Assembly: GCA_904063045.1 (NCBI GenBank)
Contig: CAJFCJ010000007.1
Coordinates: forward strand, 2,549,404-2,613,403
DNA length: 64,000 nt
Direction: 5' to 3'
Source of the DNA: Dimorphilus gyrociliatus
Taxonomy: Eukaryota; Annelida; Polychaeta; Dinophilidae
Shown: piece after piece, positions 35,323 to 47,700 of the stretch
How the letters are laid out: each line of letters opens with the position of its first letter
Position numbering within the stretch: the stretch's first letter is position 1
The notes under the pieces: model-generated
Database searches by the model: none
The model's input: the letters and a program-made list of their open reading frames with translations, nothing else
Told to the model about the DNA's origin: nothing
Program-made: the position numbers and the translations under genes

Positions 35323-35891
35323 CCGAATTTTAGACAGCCATTTTGAAGTGCTGCATAGAACAGGCCAAATCACTCAGATTTATTATATAAAGGTTGTCTT
35401 CAATAAAGACGTAAAATTTCCTAAAATGAAAATTAAAAACAAAGTAGAGCAAATGTTGGAACTATGTAGAGTGTCCGATTACGAAATTCTAGCGCGGTCG
35501 GTAATTTTGCGCAACGCTTATCTCGAATTAGGCTACGAGAGTTTGTTGACCCTGGTAAAACCAAGCTGGGATAGGCCAACTTCTCGTCTGACGTGTTCCA
35601 ATTTTTAACTCAATAGCTCATTACATAATATGGTTGATAGATAACTTACAACAATAGCGGGTCCGAAAAGACTAAACAACACAGACCAAATGGCCCGTAA
35701 ATATCTTCATTTTTGGGGCAACTTTTTTATGAAACCGGAACCAGTAACTGGTTTCTGTTAGCAAAATATTCTAAAATAACACACCAGTTTTTTCTAGCGG
35801 GAAAATTTGATTTGATTTATTTATTTATCATAAATATTTCATAATTGTTATATCACAGAAAAATGAAAAAATAGCCTAAATATAGTATTCA
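35323..35891. other. Intergenic between PRELID3 end and zinc-finger gene start
   Basis: Promoter side of the zinc-finger gene. A short inverted repeat, GAACCAG/CTGGTTTC, lies around 35738-35756. No further gene is supported. Confidence 0.45.
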
Positions 35892-36549
35892 TCATAAACT
35901 AGCTTTGTTAATAATATTATCAACACTTTCTTGTGCAGCTCTTGTTAATTCACCTGCTTCAGATTTTATCTTATGAATTACTATCTCCATTGCTTGTCTT
36001 CCCTTTGCAGCATTAGAGGAACATGTTTTTAACATCAAATCTTCCAAATAAGTTGTTAGAGGTACTCCTTCAATCTTTATAACGGCTTCTTGTTCAAGTA
36101 AAGTACATGATGGTCTTGTTGGATGAGGTTTATACTCTAGTTTCTCATCAATAGTCACCAAATTGGAAAGAGTTAAATTTCTTGAAAATAACTGCATTGT
36201 TTTATTACTATGATTTACTTCTGATACTTCACTAACATAAGCAGTTCTATTCAAGCCAATGAGTCTTGTAACAAAATCAGGAACTCCCCAAAAAGTTGAC
36301 ATCAATCGATGACTTCTAAGAACTCCGTCTGTTGTAACTTGCCTATCCACAACGTCCACTCCTACTACATTAGGATTCATAGGATTTGGGTATTTTCTCC
36401 AAGCGGCTTGAACTACAGTTTCCCATGGATGTCTGGAATTTCAAACACGTGGCTAATATATTTTGTCAAATATAATCGGTTTTAAATTTTCAGTAAATAT
36501 CAAAAAATTTTACTCACTCAAAAACGTGCTCTGATTTATAAATCTTCAT
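35892..36549 (-). CDS. PRELID3: PRELI domain protein 3 (slowmo), mitochondrial lipid transfer
   Basis: Intermembrane-space phospholipid transfer protein, acting with TRIAP1 in known systems. Exons: 36549-36518 and 36432-35892 (573 nt, 190 aa). The PRELI/MSF1 domain spans nearly the whole protein: MKIYKSEHVFEHPWETV, then KYPNPMNPNVVGVDVVDR, LRSHRLMSTFWGVP and the C-terminal helix NAAKGRQAMEIVIHKI. It matches PRELID3A/B and Drosophila slowmo more closely than PRELID1. The single 85-nt intron splits GA|A. Confidence 0.95.
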
Positions 36550-37784
36550 TGTCTTTGATGTTTTACTCCTGGTTGGGTAGTGTATGAACGACCTGTCGTC
36601 CCGGAACTTGACCTTGCAGATAGTGAAACTTGACGAAGAGTTTAAACAGGAAGTTATTGGAATATACTATCGCCACCTGACGGATGGGAGGTCAATAAAT
36701 GAAAATTAGCAGTCCACCCACCACGAACGCCACTATCTAACACTTTTCATTGTTATCTTTTAAAAAAAAATCTCATATACGTATATTCTAACTATACAGA
36801 TGTAGTTGCTATTGCGTTAGATCAGGCTCGTATTAAGGACGCATGCGCCTTATGCGAAATCTAACACAGCCGTTCCTGTTTGAATCAAAAATAATTACAA
36901 ATAATTATAAACAGAATTTCGATAATAAAAAAATGTGTTACTTTCAAAGTTTTTGTTTGATCGACCATTTATAGATATAAAAAAAATGCTTTTAGTCTGA
37001 TACGAAATCTGAATCGACGTCATACTTCCCGATTTAGATCCCACTCAATCCGTAAATACTTATCATTTCATACTTCATTTGGCCTACGAATGATTCATTT
37101 CATTGAACTGTTATACAATAAGAAATACGCAGTTGGTGATTCTCAATTCTTATTCATTGAATTTCTGACAATAATTCCTTTTTAGTCTAACAGAGCTTAT
37201 TAGTTTTAATCAAAGATTAACTTGCTGAAAGATATTTAAATTATATTTAACTAAAAAGATGAAGTTGCGTTGAGTAGAATCAAGCAAAAGATAAACTTTT
37301 GTTCGACTTATAAAAATATGGTAGAATAATGTCAACATACATAAGTTTACATTCTCTTTTTTGGAAAAAATGTATTACCAACTGCTAAAAGATGTAGGTC
37401 AGGAGAATGATCTATAGCCTATTATAAAATATTCAATTAACGCTATTATCTTTTTGCATAACTGAATTTACGAGTAGCAAATTCCTGTTTTTGGATTATA
37501 ACAGTTTCTTCCTTACTGTTTTTTTTCTACTTGTTGTCTTTCATTAAATAAAGAGGAAATGTTGCCTATTCGGTTGTTGAGTTTGCAATCCTATCGTTGA
37601 GATTCAAGTTACCTGGAATAAGAGTGCCCTTGAACCAAATAAACTGTGAAATTTATGTGTCGGGTGGAGTTGTCATAATTGTTTCTTTTTTTTTTTTAAT
37701 TTAAATCCTTAGTTAACATCGTTATATTTACATCTTCAGTATAAACAACTTTTTAAATTTATATGTTAAGTTTATATAACAAAG
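36550..37784. other. 1.2-kb intergenic region between SNRPF and PRELID3
   Basis: AT-rich, with a T run near 37686-37699. No coding similarity, tRNA or microRNA was recognised. It includes the PRELID3 promoter side and the SNRPF 3' end. Confidence 0.5.
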
Positions 37785-38254
37785 TTAATCCTTCATTTCT
37801 CCTTCTTCGTGCTCGTCATCAGCACCACGAATGTGTAAAACATTATTGCATCTAATGAGAACCTCTCCTAGATTTCCTGAAAGTGCTCCATCAATATATT
37901 CCTCGGTATTGTCGAGCTAAATGAAAAACACGTAATCAACGTAAACAAATTTCGTTATAATCGCGTACCTGAAGGTTCATATAGCCGTCAACGGCAACCA
38001 GAAAGCCTTTATATTCCATACCCCATTTTAATTTTACAATAACGGGCTTCCCAGTCAAGTTGTTTAAAAAGGGTTTAGGGTTAACTGGCATAACCTGTTT
38101 TACGAAATAAAAAATCAGTTGAAAATCGGTTAAAATATTTCATTTTCTCTTGGCAATTGTACTATCTAGTGTATATGATAAGACCGGGTGATCAATATGC
38201 CAATTACGTTACGTTTTCAAATTAGAAATTAGATGAAGTACTTACACCAGACAT
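37785..38254 (-). CDS. SNRPF: Small nuclear ribonucleoprotein F (Sm F)
   Basis: Core member of the heptameric Sm ring on spliceosomal snRNAs. Exons: 38254-38246, 38094-37969 and 37916-37785 (267 nt, 88 aa, human 86). Sm1 motif: [20 protein letters not shown] with MNLQ. Sm2 motif: [15 protein letters not shown]. The start exon encodes only MSG; its gtaagt donor is preferred over the overlapping gtgtaa because it keeps frame with [11 protein letters not shown]. The acidic C terminus [11 protein letters not shown] is as in the family. Confidence 0.97.
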
Positions 38255-38734
38255 TTTTGGAGGATTTTATCACGAGCGGCGTCTAAAAGCGCTATAATAA
38301 CGATAATAAATGCTTGTTTTCGTATAAAGGTATGGCATTGTGATCAAGAATGATTTTTTGTCTTTTATCAGATTTCTATTAATGGAATAAATGAAATACA
38401 CTGATCAACGATTAATTTTTATTTAATAAAATAAAATTATGCGAGATGAAAATGTAGGTGCGGAGTTACACTAATACCATGGATACGGAACGCTTATGTT
38501 TTCTTATAAACAATATTTTACCGTGAAAGTATTAAGTTGTAATATTTGGTTGATTAAATTTGGTTGATTTATGCAAGAAAAACGACAAAAGATTTCTTGC
38601 TCTGAGTTCGTTTGAAAGAACATAAGCAAACGCAGTCTTTTTTATATAAAAAAAGTGTTATCTTTCCCGGGTTGCTGATTAAGTTTACTTCTTGTGAATT
38701 TTTTGTATATTAACAAGGAAAGACACAAACCAAA
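38255..38734. other. Divergent intergenic region between SNRPF and HYDIN
   Basis: Promoter space for both genes, AT-rich. X-box motifs (RFX sites), expected upstream of ciliary genes, were looked for and none is convincing. Confidence 0.5.
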
Positions 38735-41700
38735 ATGCCAATCGGACCTCTCGGAGAAATTTTAGGTACCACAGGTACTCTGGATACACTCAGTGAAAAA
38801 GCGAAAAACTATAAAAGTAAAGTTATCGCTCCCAGAAATCCTAAACTTGTTAGAGAAGGAGAGGATGAATTTAAAGTATTTAAATGTTCTTTTTGTTAAT
38901 ATTATAGACTCTAAATCGAATATTTTTGTAAAATATATAGATGAAACCATCACAATTCATGTTCACAATGGCAATGGATACAAAGGAAAGATTACAAAAT
39001 ATGCATACGATGAAAGTTCCTCCAAAGATTGAATTATTAGATATGTCTGAAACAACTCATCAAAAGGTATTGTTTACAAATGCTTATGTTTAAAAACAAA
39101 ACAAACAAACATCTACAAAAAAAGTCTGAATTAATACGTTTTTTCTTATATGAAATTTATTATAAAAGGAATCAAAAAAAAGTAGAGTTGTACAAAAACC
39201 GGTAAACATATATGGATATATTAATATCTGCACAATGTTTCTTATAAAACATACTATATATTTATTAAAGATATATTTATATAAATGTAGAATAAAATCT
39301 GCATGACGATAATGAAAAATTGGTACTTGTCTGCATCTTGATGTAAACGAATGAATTATTATTCTATTATCTGTGAACAAAAAAACGAAAAAAAGAGACT
39401 CTTATCATTTTATTCTTCTTTGTTTTTGTTTGCATGTTTGTAATGATTAAAAAAAAATGACTTGTTTTTGCATGTTTCATTATTTTCACGTATTAATTAA
39501 AATTGCTGTTTATTAATTAATTATTACTTTTTTTAGGTTTCAACGGTTAATATTGATGAACCTATCTTTCAACCTTTTCCTTCGGAGGTTATATTTCAAA
39601 ATTTCACACCAGGAGATTCATATGAAATTCCACTTATTTTACGAAATAATGATAAGGTTTTATCAGTGTTTGTCATTTGCTTTATATGAGTTTAATATTA
39701 ATTTTTTTCAGGTTCCAAGGCTTGTTAAGGTTACTTGCGTCGACTCTCCATATTTCAAAATAATTAGTCCAAACAACGTCGGAGATAAAGTGGGCGCTGG
39801 TTTACCAACAACCTTTCAGATACAATTTTTTCCAGAACAAAATGTAGACTACCGACACGAATTAATATGCGTTACTGAAAGAGAAAAGTTTAAAGTTCCG
39901 ATAAGAGCAATTGGAGCGAGAGCTATGCTTGATTTCCCCGATGAAATTATATTCCCGAAAGCTCCTGTTAAATATTCATCTACTCAAACTATACTTGTAA
40001 GAAATACTGGAAAGAAATCAGCTAATTTCTCCCTAACAACTGAGGCGTGAGTTTTTTCATCTTTCAATTTGATCGTAATTGAATAACCTATAAATATGCA
40101 ATGATTTTTAGGCCTTTTTCCGTATCACCAACCTACAGTTCGTTAGATGTTAATGAAAGTATGCAGATAGAAATTTATCACAAATCAAATTCAATTGGAG
40201 ATAGTGAAGGAGAATTGATACTTTCCTATGATACAGGTTATTTAGAATATGGGGAGGAGATGCGAATTTATGATGCTAATTGTCATTATTTTTACTGTTT
40301 AGGAGAGGAATTGTATATATGTCTTAAAGCTCAGTCGGAGGCATCCATGGTTCGATTGGATAAGAATTTAATTCGAATCGAAAAAACGTTTATAACCATG
40401 GCCAATCAAAGGACTATCACAATTTCTAATAGATCGAATGTTATTGCGAATTTCCGGTGGACTGCCTACTTTAGTGAGGATGAGGAAAGATCGGAGAAGG
40501 AGAAATGGGCGATGTTACTGCAATCGGAAGAGAGTAAGGAGAGAGAAAGATGGCATGAGGAAATTGATACGGATCCCTCACTAAAGGACAAGCTAGCGTG
40601 CCTCTCTCGCAGTATCCTTAATAGGAAAAGAGTAAGATTATTTCTTCTAGTATAGTAAAAAGTCATAATTCGTATCTATGAACAGATAATCGAGAACGAC
40701 GAAATGCTTTATGTCGACGACGTACTTAAAGTTGAACCCGTTAAAGGTGAAATATGGCCAAACTCGAGTGCCGAAATAACAATTACTTTCAAACCGGAAA
40801 GGGCTGAGATTTATTCAAGACCCCTTTTCTGCGATGTAACTGGTAGGGAACAACGATTGGGTCTGAAAGTTATTGGAGAAGGAGTAGGTCCTAACGTTGA
40901 ATTGTCTTTCGAGAAATTGGATGTTGGTAATATATTTATTGGATCCAGCCATTCCTATGAAGTCATTTTGGCGAATAAAGGAGATATTGATGCTATTTAT
41001 ACTATTGAGGAATCTAAGAGCAAATTCGGAAGGTATATATTCTTTAACCTTTGGAGTAAAGTACCCTGTAAACATGCATACAATCTTTCAGATTATTTAG
41101 CTTTAATCCAATGGAGGGCATCGTTATGCCAAATGGTCATCAAGCTATTGTTATCAGTTTTTCATCAATGAATCTGGGCGATTTTAGAGAAATTTTCACC
41201 TTTCAAATTGATGGTTCGAACGATCCTTTACAATTAGTTGTTGAGTAAGTCCTATCCTTTGTTTTTTCGATAGTACTTGGCGTTTTTGCTATCGTTCTTA
41301 TACAATATATATTACTTATTATAGGGGTTCTGTTATTGGACAAACGTTTAATTTTGACAAACCAAGTTTGGACTTTGGCCTAGTTTCATTTGGTAAATTT
41401 ATATTTTATCTTTAAACCTATGTTATCAAATTTTCTTCATTTTACTTAACTAGGGTTCAAATATTCGCAAAAAGTTGTGTTGGATAATACATCATTGGTT
41501 CCCATGACTTATAAATTGAGAATTGCCGAAGATGGTACAAGTGACGCTGTTGAAGCCACAAATAAATATGCAATTTTAACTTTCGATACCAAGTCGAATG
41601 AACCTTTAAGAGAGTTTTGGATAACTCCGGCCAAAGGGACGATAAGAGCTTTGGGCCGTCAGGAAATAACTGTTACAATGTGCTCAAATACAGTTAAACC

Positions 41701-44700
41701 ATACGAGTATCACCTAATCGTTGATGTTGAGAGAGTAGGAGAAGATATACTCCATATACCAATTACTGCCGAGTAAATATCCCTATCATATTATTCCTAA
41801 CACTTTTCAAATTTTCCATTTATGTCCATCATCCAGATGCTTAGTACCGAATGTTATGCTACTAACGCCAATTCTGGAATACGGAAGATGCTTTCTACGT
41901 CATCCTTATGAGCATCACGTTATATTGAAAAATGACAGTGATCTTCCAGCTGTTTATGACTTATTACCGCAAAAGAAAATGTCAATTGGAAATCAAGATG
42001 ATGATGAAGAATATTTTCCCTTGACTTATACAAGTCCCAATCCAAAAGCTGTTATTGAACCTCATACCACTGTTGAAATACCATTAATCGTCACTCCTCA
42101 GGAATTGGAAGAGATATGCGTCATCTCTAATTTTATGATTTTTGGAGACCCTGACAATCTTCTGGTGAGTTGATTATCAAAAAAAATAAAAAAAGAAAAG
42201 GATTTCCGTCATTAAGCGTAATTTGTATCCTTTTTACAGAATGTACAAATTGATTGTATAGGAGAGGGACCAGTTGTACATATTTCTCCTCTAAGTTTGG
42301 ATTGGGGAACGATACCTGTTCTGAAAAAAATTGAAAAAACGATTACACTATCTAATGAAAGTTTAATTACTGCAAAATTTTATGGCCAGATGGTAATGAG
42401 AATGAGTCCAAAGCAGTTTAGCGCTTGGGAAGTTTCTCCTGAAAAGGGAGAGGTTCCTCCTCAATCAACAATCGAATTAACCTTAACAGCCTGCTTGAAT
42501 GATTGTGTACCGTAAGTTTTCTTTAGCTTTTTTTTTTATCTATTCATTGAATGAGTATTTCATACGAATACCAACTCTTATAGATTCAACGATAGTCTTC
42601 ATCTATGCATAGAAGATGGACCAAGCCCAAAAATACCAGTTCAAGCTACAGGCTTTGGAACAACAATAGTTGTTGATCCTCCAATTTGTCCCAGTTTAAA
42701 CTTGGGTCCAAACTTTTGTGTATGTATACTTCTATATATTATTTTATTGCAGTTTTTATGTGAAGAAAATACATAAATAATTACAGTCGGATATATCCTT
42801 GGCTACTGGAAAACCTGTACAGAGAACCTTCAGATTAACTAATGCTGGAAGAAGGCATCAAACTCTAATATGGAGTACTGATGGTTTTAATTATATCAAA
42901 CCCGTCAGTAAGGCCTACAGACCTCCAGAATATTTGGATAAAGACGTTAAATTTAAAGTAATAGACAATATATTATAATTGTTGTTTCTGAACAAATTAA
43001 CAATGAGCGTCTCTTTTAAATGAACAGAATAAACCACCACCTCCGCCACCACCACAACCCGTTTTTAAATTTTCTCCCCATAGAATGGACCTAGAACCAG
43101 GTGAAAGTATAGATATGTTCATGGAGGGAACAATTTCAGAGTAAGCTGTATTTTACCTTTTAAGGAAAAGATTTGTCTAATTCTATTAAAAAAAAACCTT
43201 AAAACAGACCAAAGACAATCAAGGAGAAGTTGCTTTGTCATGCAATCATCGGGAAAAGAGGCGGAAAGGAACTAATTCTGAAATCAAATATTATTTGCGA
43301 ATTTATTGCTCCTCTCGTTAAATTTTCAACGGATAGAATTGAATTCAGAATAGATAAATCTACCGATGATGAACTTGCCTCTGAGAGGAAAACGTTGATT
43401 ATGGAAAATACTTCAAGTTTACCTTTGAATATCAGTGTGAAAATAGCTTATCCTTTCCAGTTGGTTGGAGAAGATGAACTTCTTTATTCCGAAAGAAAAA
43501 TCAATTTGGGTCTAGGAGAATCAAAATGTTTAACAGTAAACTTTGATCCTTGCTTTGAAGAGGATCTTCATATTAGAAGTGTGGCTGAAGAAATGATAAT
43601 TACATATGATGAACATCCTCATATTGACAAAGTAGAATTGAAGGGCGAAGTTAACTTTGCAAATTTGGCTTTTGAAAGACAAGTAATCGATTTTGGATGT
43701 ATCCTTAATGATACGGAAGTAACTAGATATGTAAATATGACAAACGTATCTCCTATGATCGTAAATTATAAGTGGGTGTTTTTATTTGATGATGATACAT
43801 CTATTGGATATATTGAACCACCTCGTCGACTTACTCCTTCACCCATAGAGGCTTTAGAAGATGCCCAGGAGCAAGCTCCAATCGATGATTGCGAAGACGA
43901 TAAGATAATGCCAGAAGAAGAGCCTGTTTTTGATAACGATTATCGCCCTCAATCAAATCAAGAAGTACCACAATTGGAACTTGAAGGAGAAGCAATATTG
44001 GTACCAACTCCACGTTCTAAATCTTCATCAAGTATGAAAAGATCTGTTGCTGAGCGGTCATCATCTGCCGCAGTTTCCATCAAAGATGCTCCAGATATTC
44101 ACGATATTGATGAAAGAGCTCCTACTCCCGTTCCTAGAACACCTACTCCCGAAGTTAACCCCGTCCTGGATTCTATACTGAATACAAATGATGAGTTTAA
44201 AAAAGATCTTGGCTTGGAGGAAATCTTTGACATTCTTCCACTTTACGGTTCAATAAAGCCAGGAGATACTGAACAAGTAACCCTAACCTTTTTCGGGCAT
44301 GGAGATATAAGCTGCAGAGCAAAAGCATTATGTATCGTTGAAGGAGGACCAACTTATGAGCTTCAATTGAATGGAGAAGCTTCACTTATATCTTATTCCT
44401 TCGATTGCCTTGATATCGATTTCGGGAAACAGATGTATAACGAAGTAGCAAGGACTGAAATTATTTTACAAAACACTGGAAGAGTCGGATTTGAATATCA
44501 AACAATAGGCGTAGACGAATCAATGGTAAAAAGACCACCACCATCCACGCCAGTCCTTTCTCCGCCTAGTGGCTATATAGAACCCTGCTCCTCGAAAACT
44601 TTATCTGTTCTTTTCTTACCTGGTATTCCATCGAAATTCCAGCAAACATTCCAAATACAAATTGCCCATCTTGAACCGGAAACTGTAAATATCTATGCAG

Positions 44701-47700
44701 AAGGTGTCTTTCCAAGAGTATCCGTCGACTTACCCAAGCAAATAAATGATAAGGAGAAATATGATGATTACTATAAGCTAGCAAGCTCCAATTTGGAAGC
44801 GCAGACTTTCGAATTTCAAATGATTCAGAAGGAAGATGACAGTGCTTCTCTTATTCACTTGCAAGAATCGAATCTAACCGATCTTGACATTCAAATGGAA
44901 ATAGAACGTCTAGTTGTTGAAGATTTTGCCACAGATCAATATAAGAAACTATCTCGTTCTACAACAAACGTTTTAACTCTCGATCCAACTCCACCGGCTC
45001 AGTCTCAGGAGAGTTCTCGTAGTAGTCGGAGTCGAAAACCCAAATTGGAAAAGCCGCTTTTACCCGAATATTTACTTGATTTTGGCTACGTTATTTTGGG
45101 AAGAATAGAGCAAAGAGTTGTAAGAGTTACAAATAGCGGTTACTTTCCGGTTTCATTCAAAATAGATGAATCAAATCTAAGTCCGAAAGGATTTAAGGTA
45201 GATAATAGAATAGTAAGAAATATTCCAGGAGCCCCTGATCACGAATGGATAGATATACAAGTGACGTTTGATCCCAGAGCTGCAAATTTAGACTTGGGAC
45301 TAGTAGAAGGCCAGATCTTACTAAATATTGCTCATGGTCCAAACGTCCTTATTGTTGCCAAGGCCAGCGTAACAATGCCCGATTTAAAATTATCTGCAGA
45401 TGTTCTTGACTTTGAAAATGTCCTTTGCGGTCAATGTAAAGTCATTACAGTACAATTGCACAATGCCGAACACGTTGCTTGTGAATGGAGTGCATATCCA
45501 GCAGAAAAGAAAGATGAAAGAAAATCACATAGGCATGTTCCCATGCATTTGAGAAGAAAAATTCGAAATGAACCGAAAAAACCTCCTACTTTTGAAATGA
45601 TTCCTCCTTTCGGAACAATTGAACCAGGTCAAAGATATAATGCCCAACTAAAATTTATGCCGTGTGACGAAAAAGATTATGAACAGAGAATTGTATTCAA
45701 ATTAGAACAAAGTTCCAAAAAAGCCATGCTTTTAGCTAAGGGTAGAGGATTGGAACCTAAAATAGAATTCTCTAAAGCCTTGATACACTTTGGTCCTATT
45801 TTACCCCATTCTAGTGGGGATGAACAAGATGTCGAGGTTAAAAATCCTTGCGATTTCCCTATTGAAATTTATAATTTGGAATATGATAAAATTTATCTAC
45901 AAGACGAGAAAATACTTCGTTTACAACAAGGCTATGATGAATACGAAACTATCCTTTTGCCACCAAGAGAACATGGCGAAAAATTGCCCTTAGAATTGAC
46001 AGAGTATTATGATAACCAAATGAAAAAATTGGAAGAAGCTGATAAAGCTAGAAAGGACGCTCAGGAAAGAGCTGCAATGGCTGAAGAGGATAAAGAAGAA
46101 GCTTCCCCTGAGGCTGGCGGAGAAAAGCAAGCCGATCAAAAACCTAAAGATGATAAGGATAAGAAAGGAAAGAAAAAATTAAAGAGTGTCAGTGACATTA
46201 AGAGTATTAGGAGTTCTGAAGAGGAGAAGAAAGATAGTGTTGAAGAAACGAAGAAAACTGCCGATGATAAAGAAGGTCTACCATCCAGACCAATGACATC
46301 AGTGACGGCAGTTGAAAGTCTGACTCACGGAAAAAGTGATGAATTCGAAGAAACAGCAGTAACTAAAGCTCTAAGCCGTCACCTTGGCATTGATCTTTCC
46401 AAAGAAGGTAGAGCTAATAGAAATAGGAGAGGAATTGCCATTATAGTCCATGGAGCTCCACTTTCAGGTAGATGAAGAAGTAAGATAATTAATTACCTTT
46501 TAACGTCCAATTTTCAATAACAGGAAAATCATCAACCGCAACATGCCTTGCTAGAAAGTACGAGGCAGCATTAATAAGTATTGATCAAGTTATCATGGAA
46601 GCTATTGCTCAAGGAAACAGTCCCCATGCCTTGAAAGCCAGAGAACTTTGCCAACAAGCGGCTCAAGCTGAAGCTCTAAGACTAGAGGCCGAAGCTAACG
46701 CTGATAAAACAACAGCCGGCGCTGGATTATCAATGGAGGCTGTTGCTGCTCACACAGTTCAACAAGGTTTGCTTACAGAGATCTGCTTTACGCAAAAGAA
46801 TTTTGCTTAAGATCTAATGTTTTTTTTCTTAAGAGTTAGCTATATGTACTTTTATTCGCTTTGGTGTGATACTAAAAATAGTATTAATTACTAATTAACC
46901 TGTTAATTGATTATTTTTGTCCAAAGATCGGAGATACTTTTGAAAGTTTGCTCTTATTTAACCTTTATGGATTTGAAGTTTTCGACTTCATAATTCTTCA
47001 TCAAAGCGAATAATTTATTTCCTCTTTGTTTTTTTTTCTCTCTCTTCTTTGGCTAACGCCAGTATCCATAGGTCAAGTTGCGATGGCTCATGTTGCTGCT
47101 CAAAGTATCGTCTCCGGACAGAAGAGTACGATTTTAACCGAAAAGGGTAAAAGGGGTACAGTTAATTCTAAGGGAGCCGGAACTGGCCAGCAACAACAAG
47201 GCGCTGAAAGCAGTAGTCAAGTTCCTTCTTCTCCTCAACCTTTACCTGGACCAATTGCCAGAAAGTTAAGCATTAGTGCAAGTGTTGTTGGAGATGAGGG
47301 CGTACTAAGTACCGTCCTACCAGATGATGTCGTTGTTAATATATTATCAGATCGACTTATGCTCACTGATTGTCAGAAGGGAATTGTATTTGACGGACTG
47401 GAAACACTCTTCTGCCAAAATATGGTGTCGGCTTGCTTGAATGTTTTGAAAGCAATTAATAATCGCAAATATCTATATTTCGTTACTCTTAAGCATACCT
47501 ATCAAATGCTTAAGGAGACAAAGAAGAAATGCGAGGAGGAGAGGGCAAAGAGAGCTAAGGAAAAGGAAGATGAGGAGCAAAGAAGACTTGAAGAAATGTC
47601 GGAAGATGAATATGACGCTCTAAATGAAGAAGAGAAAGCTGCAATTGATCAAAAAAGACTTGTAATAAAGAAAGAACGTTTAAGAAAGTGAGTCTACTTT

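Noticed and set aside
35425-35608. Plus-strand frame of about 60 residues (MKIKNKVEQMLELCRV...) upstream of the zinc-finger gene
   Set aside because: No family resemblance, no neighbouring exons with matching phase, and the longer frame runs antisense through the zinc-finger coding exon.
35738-35756. GAACCAG/CTGGTTTC hairpin as a histone-type 3' stem-loop or terminator
   Set aside because: The sequence does not match the histone stem-loop and no histone gene is nearby; a 7-base stem is expected by chance.
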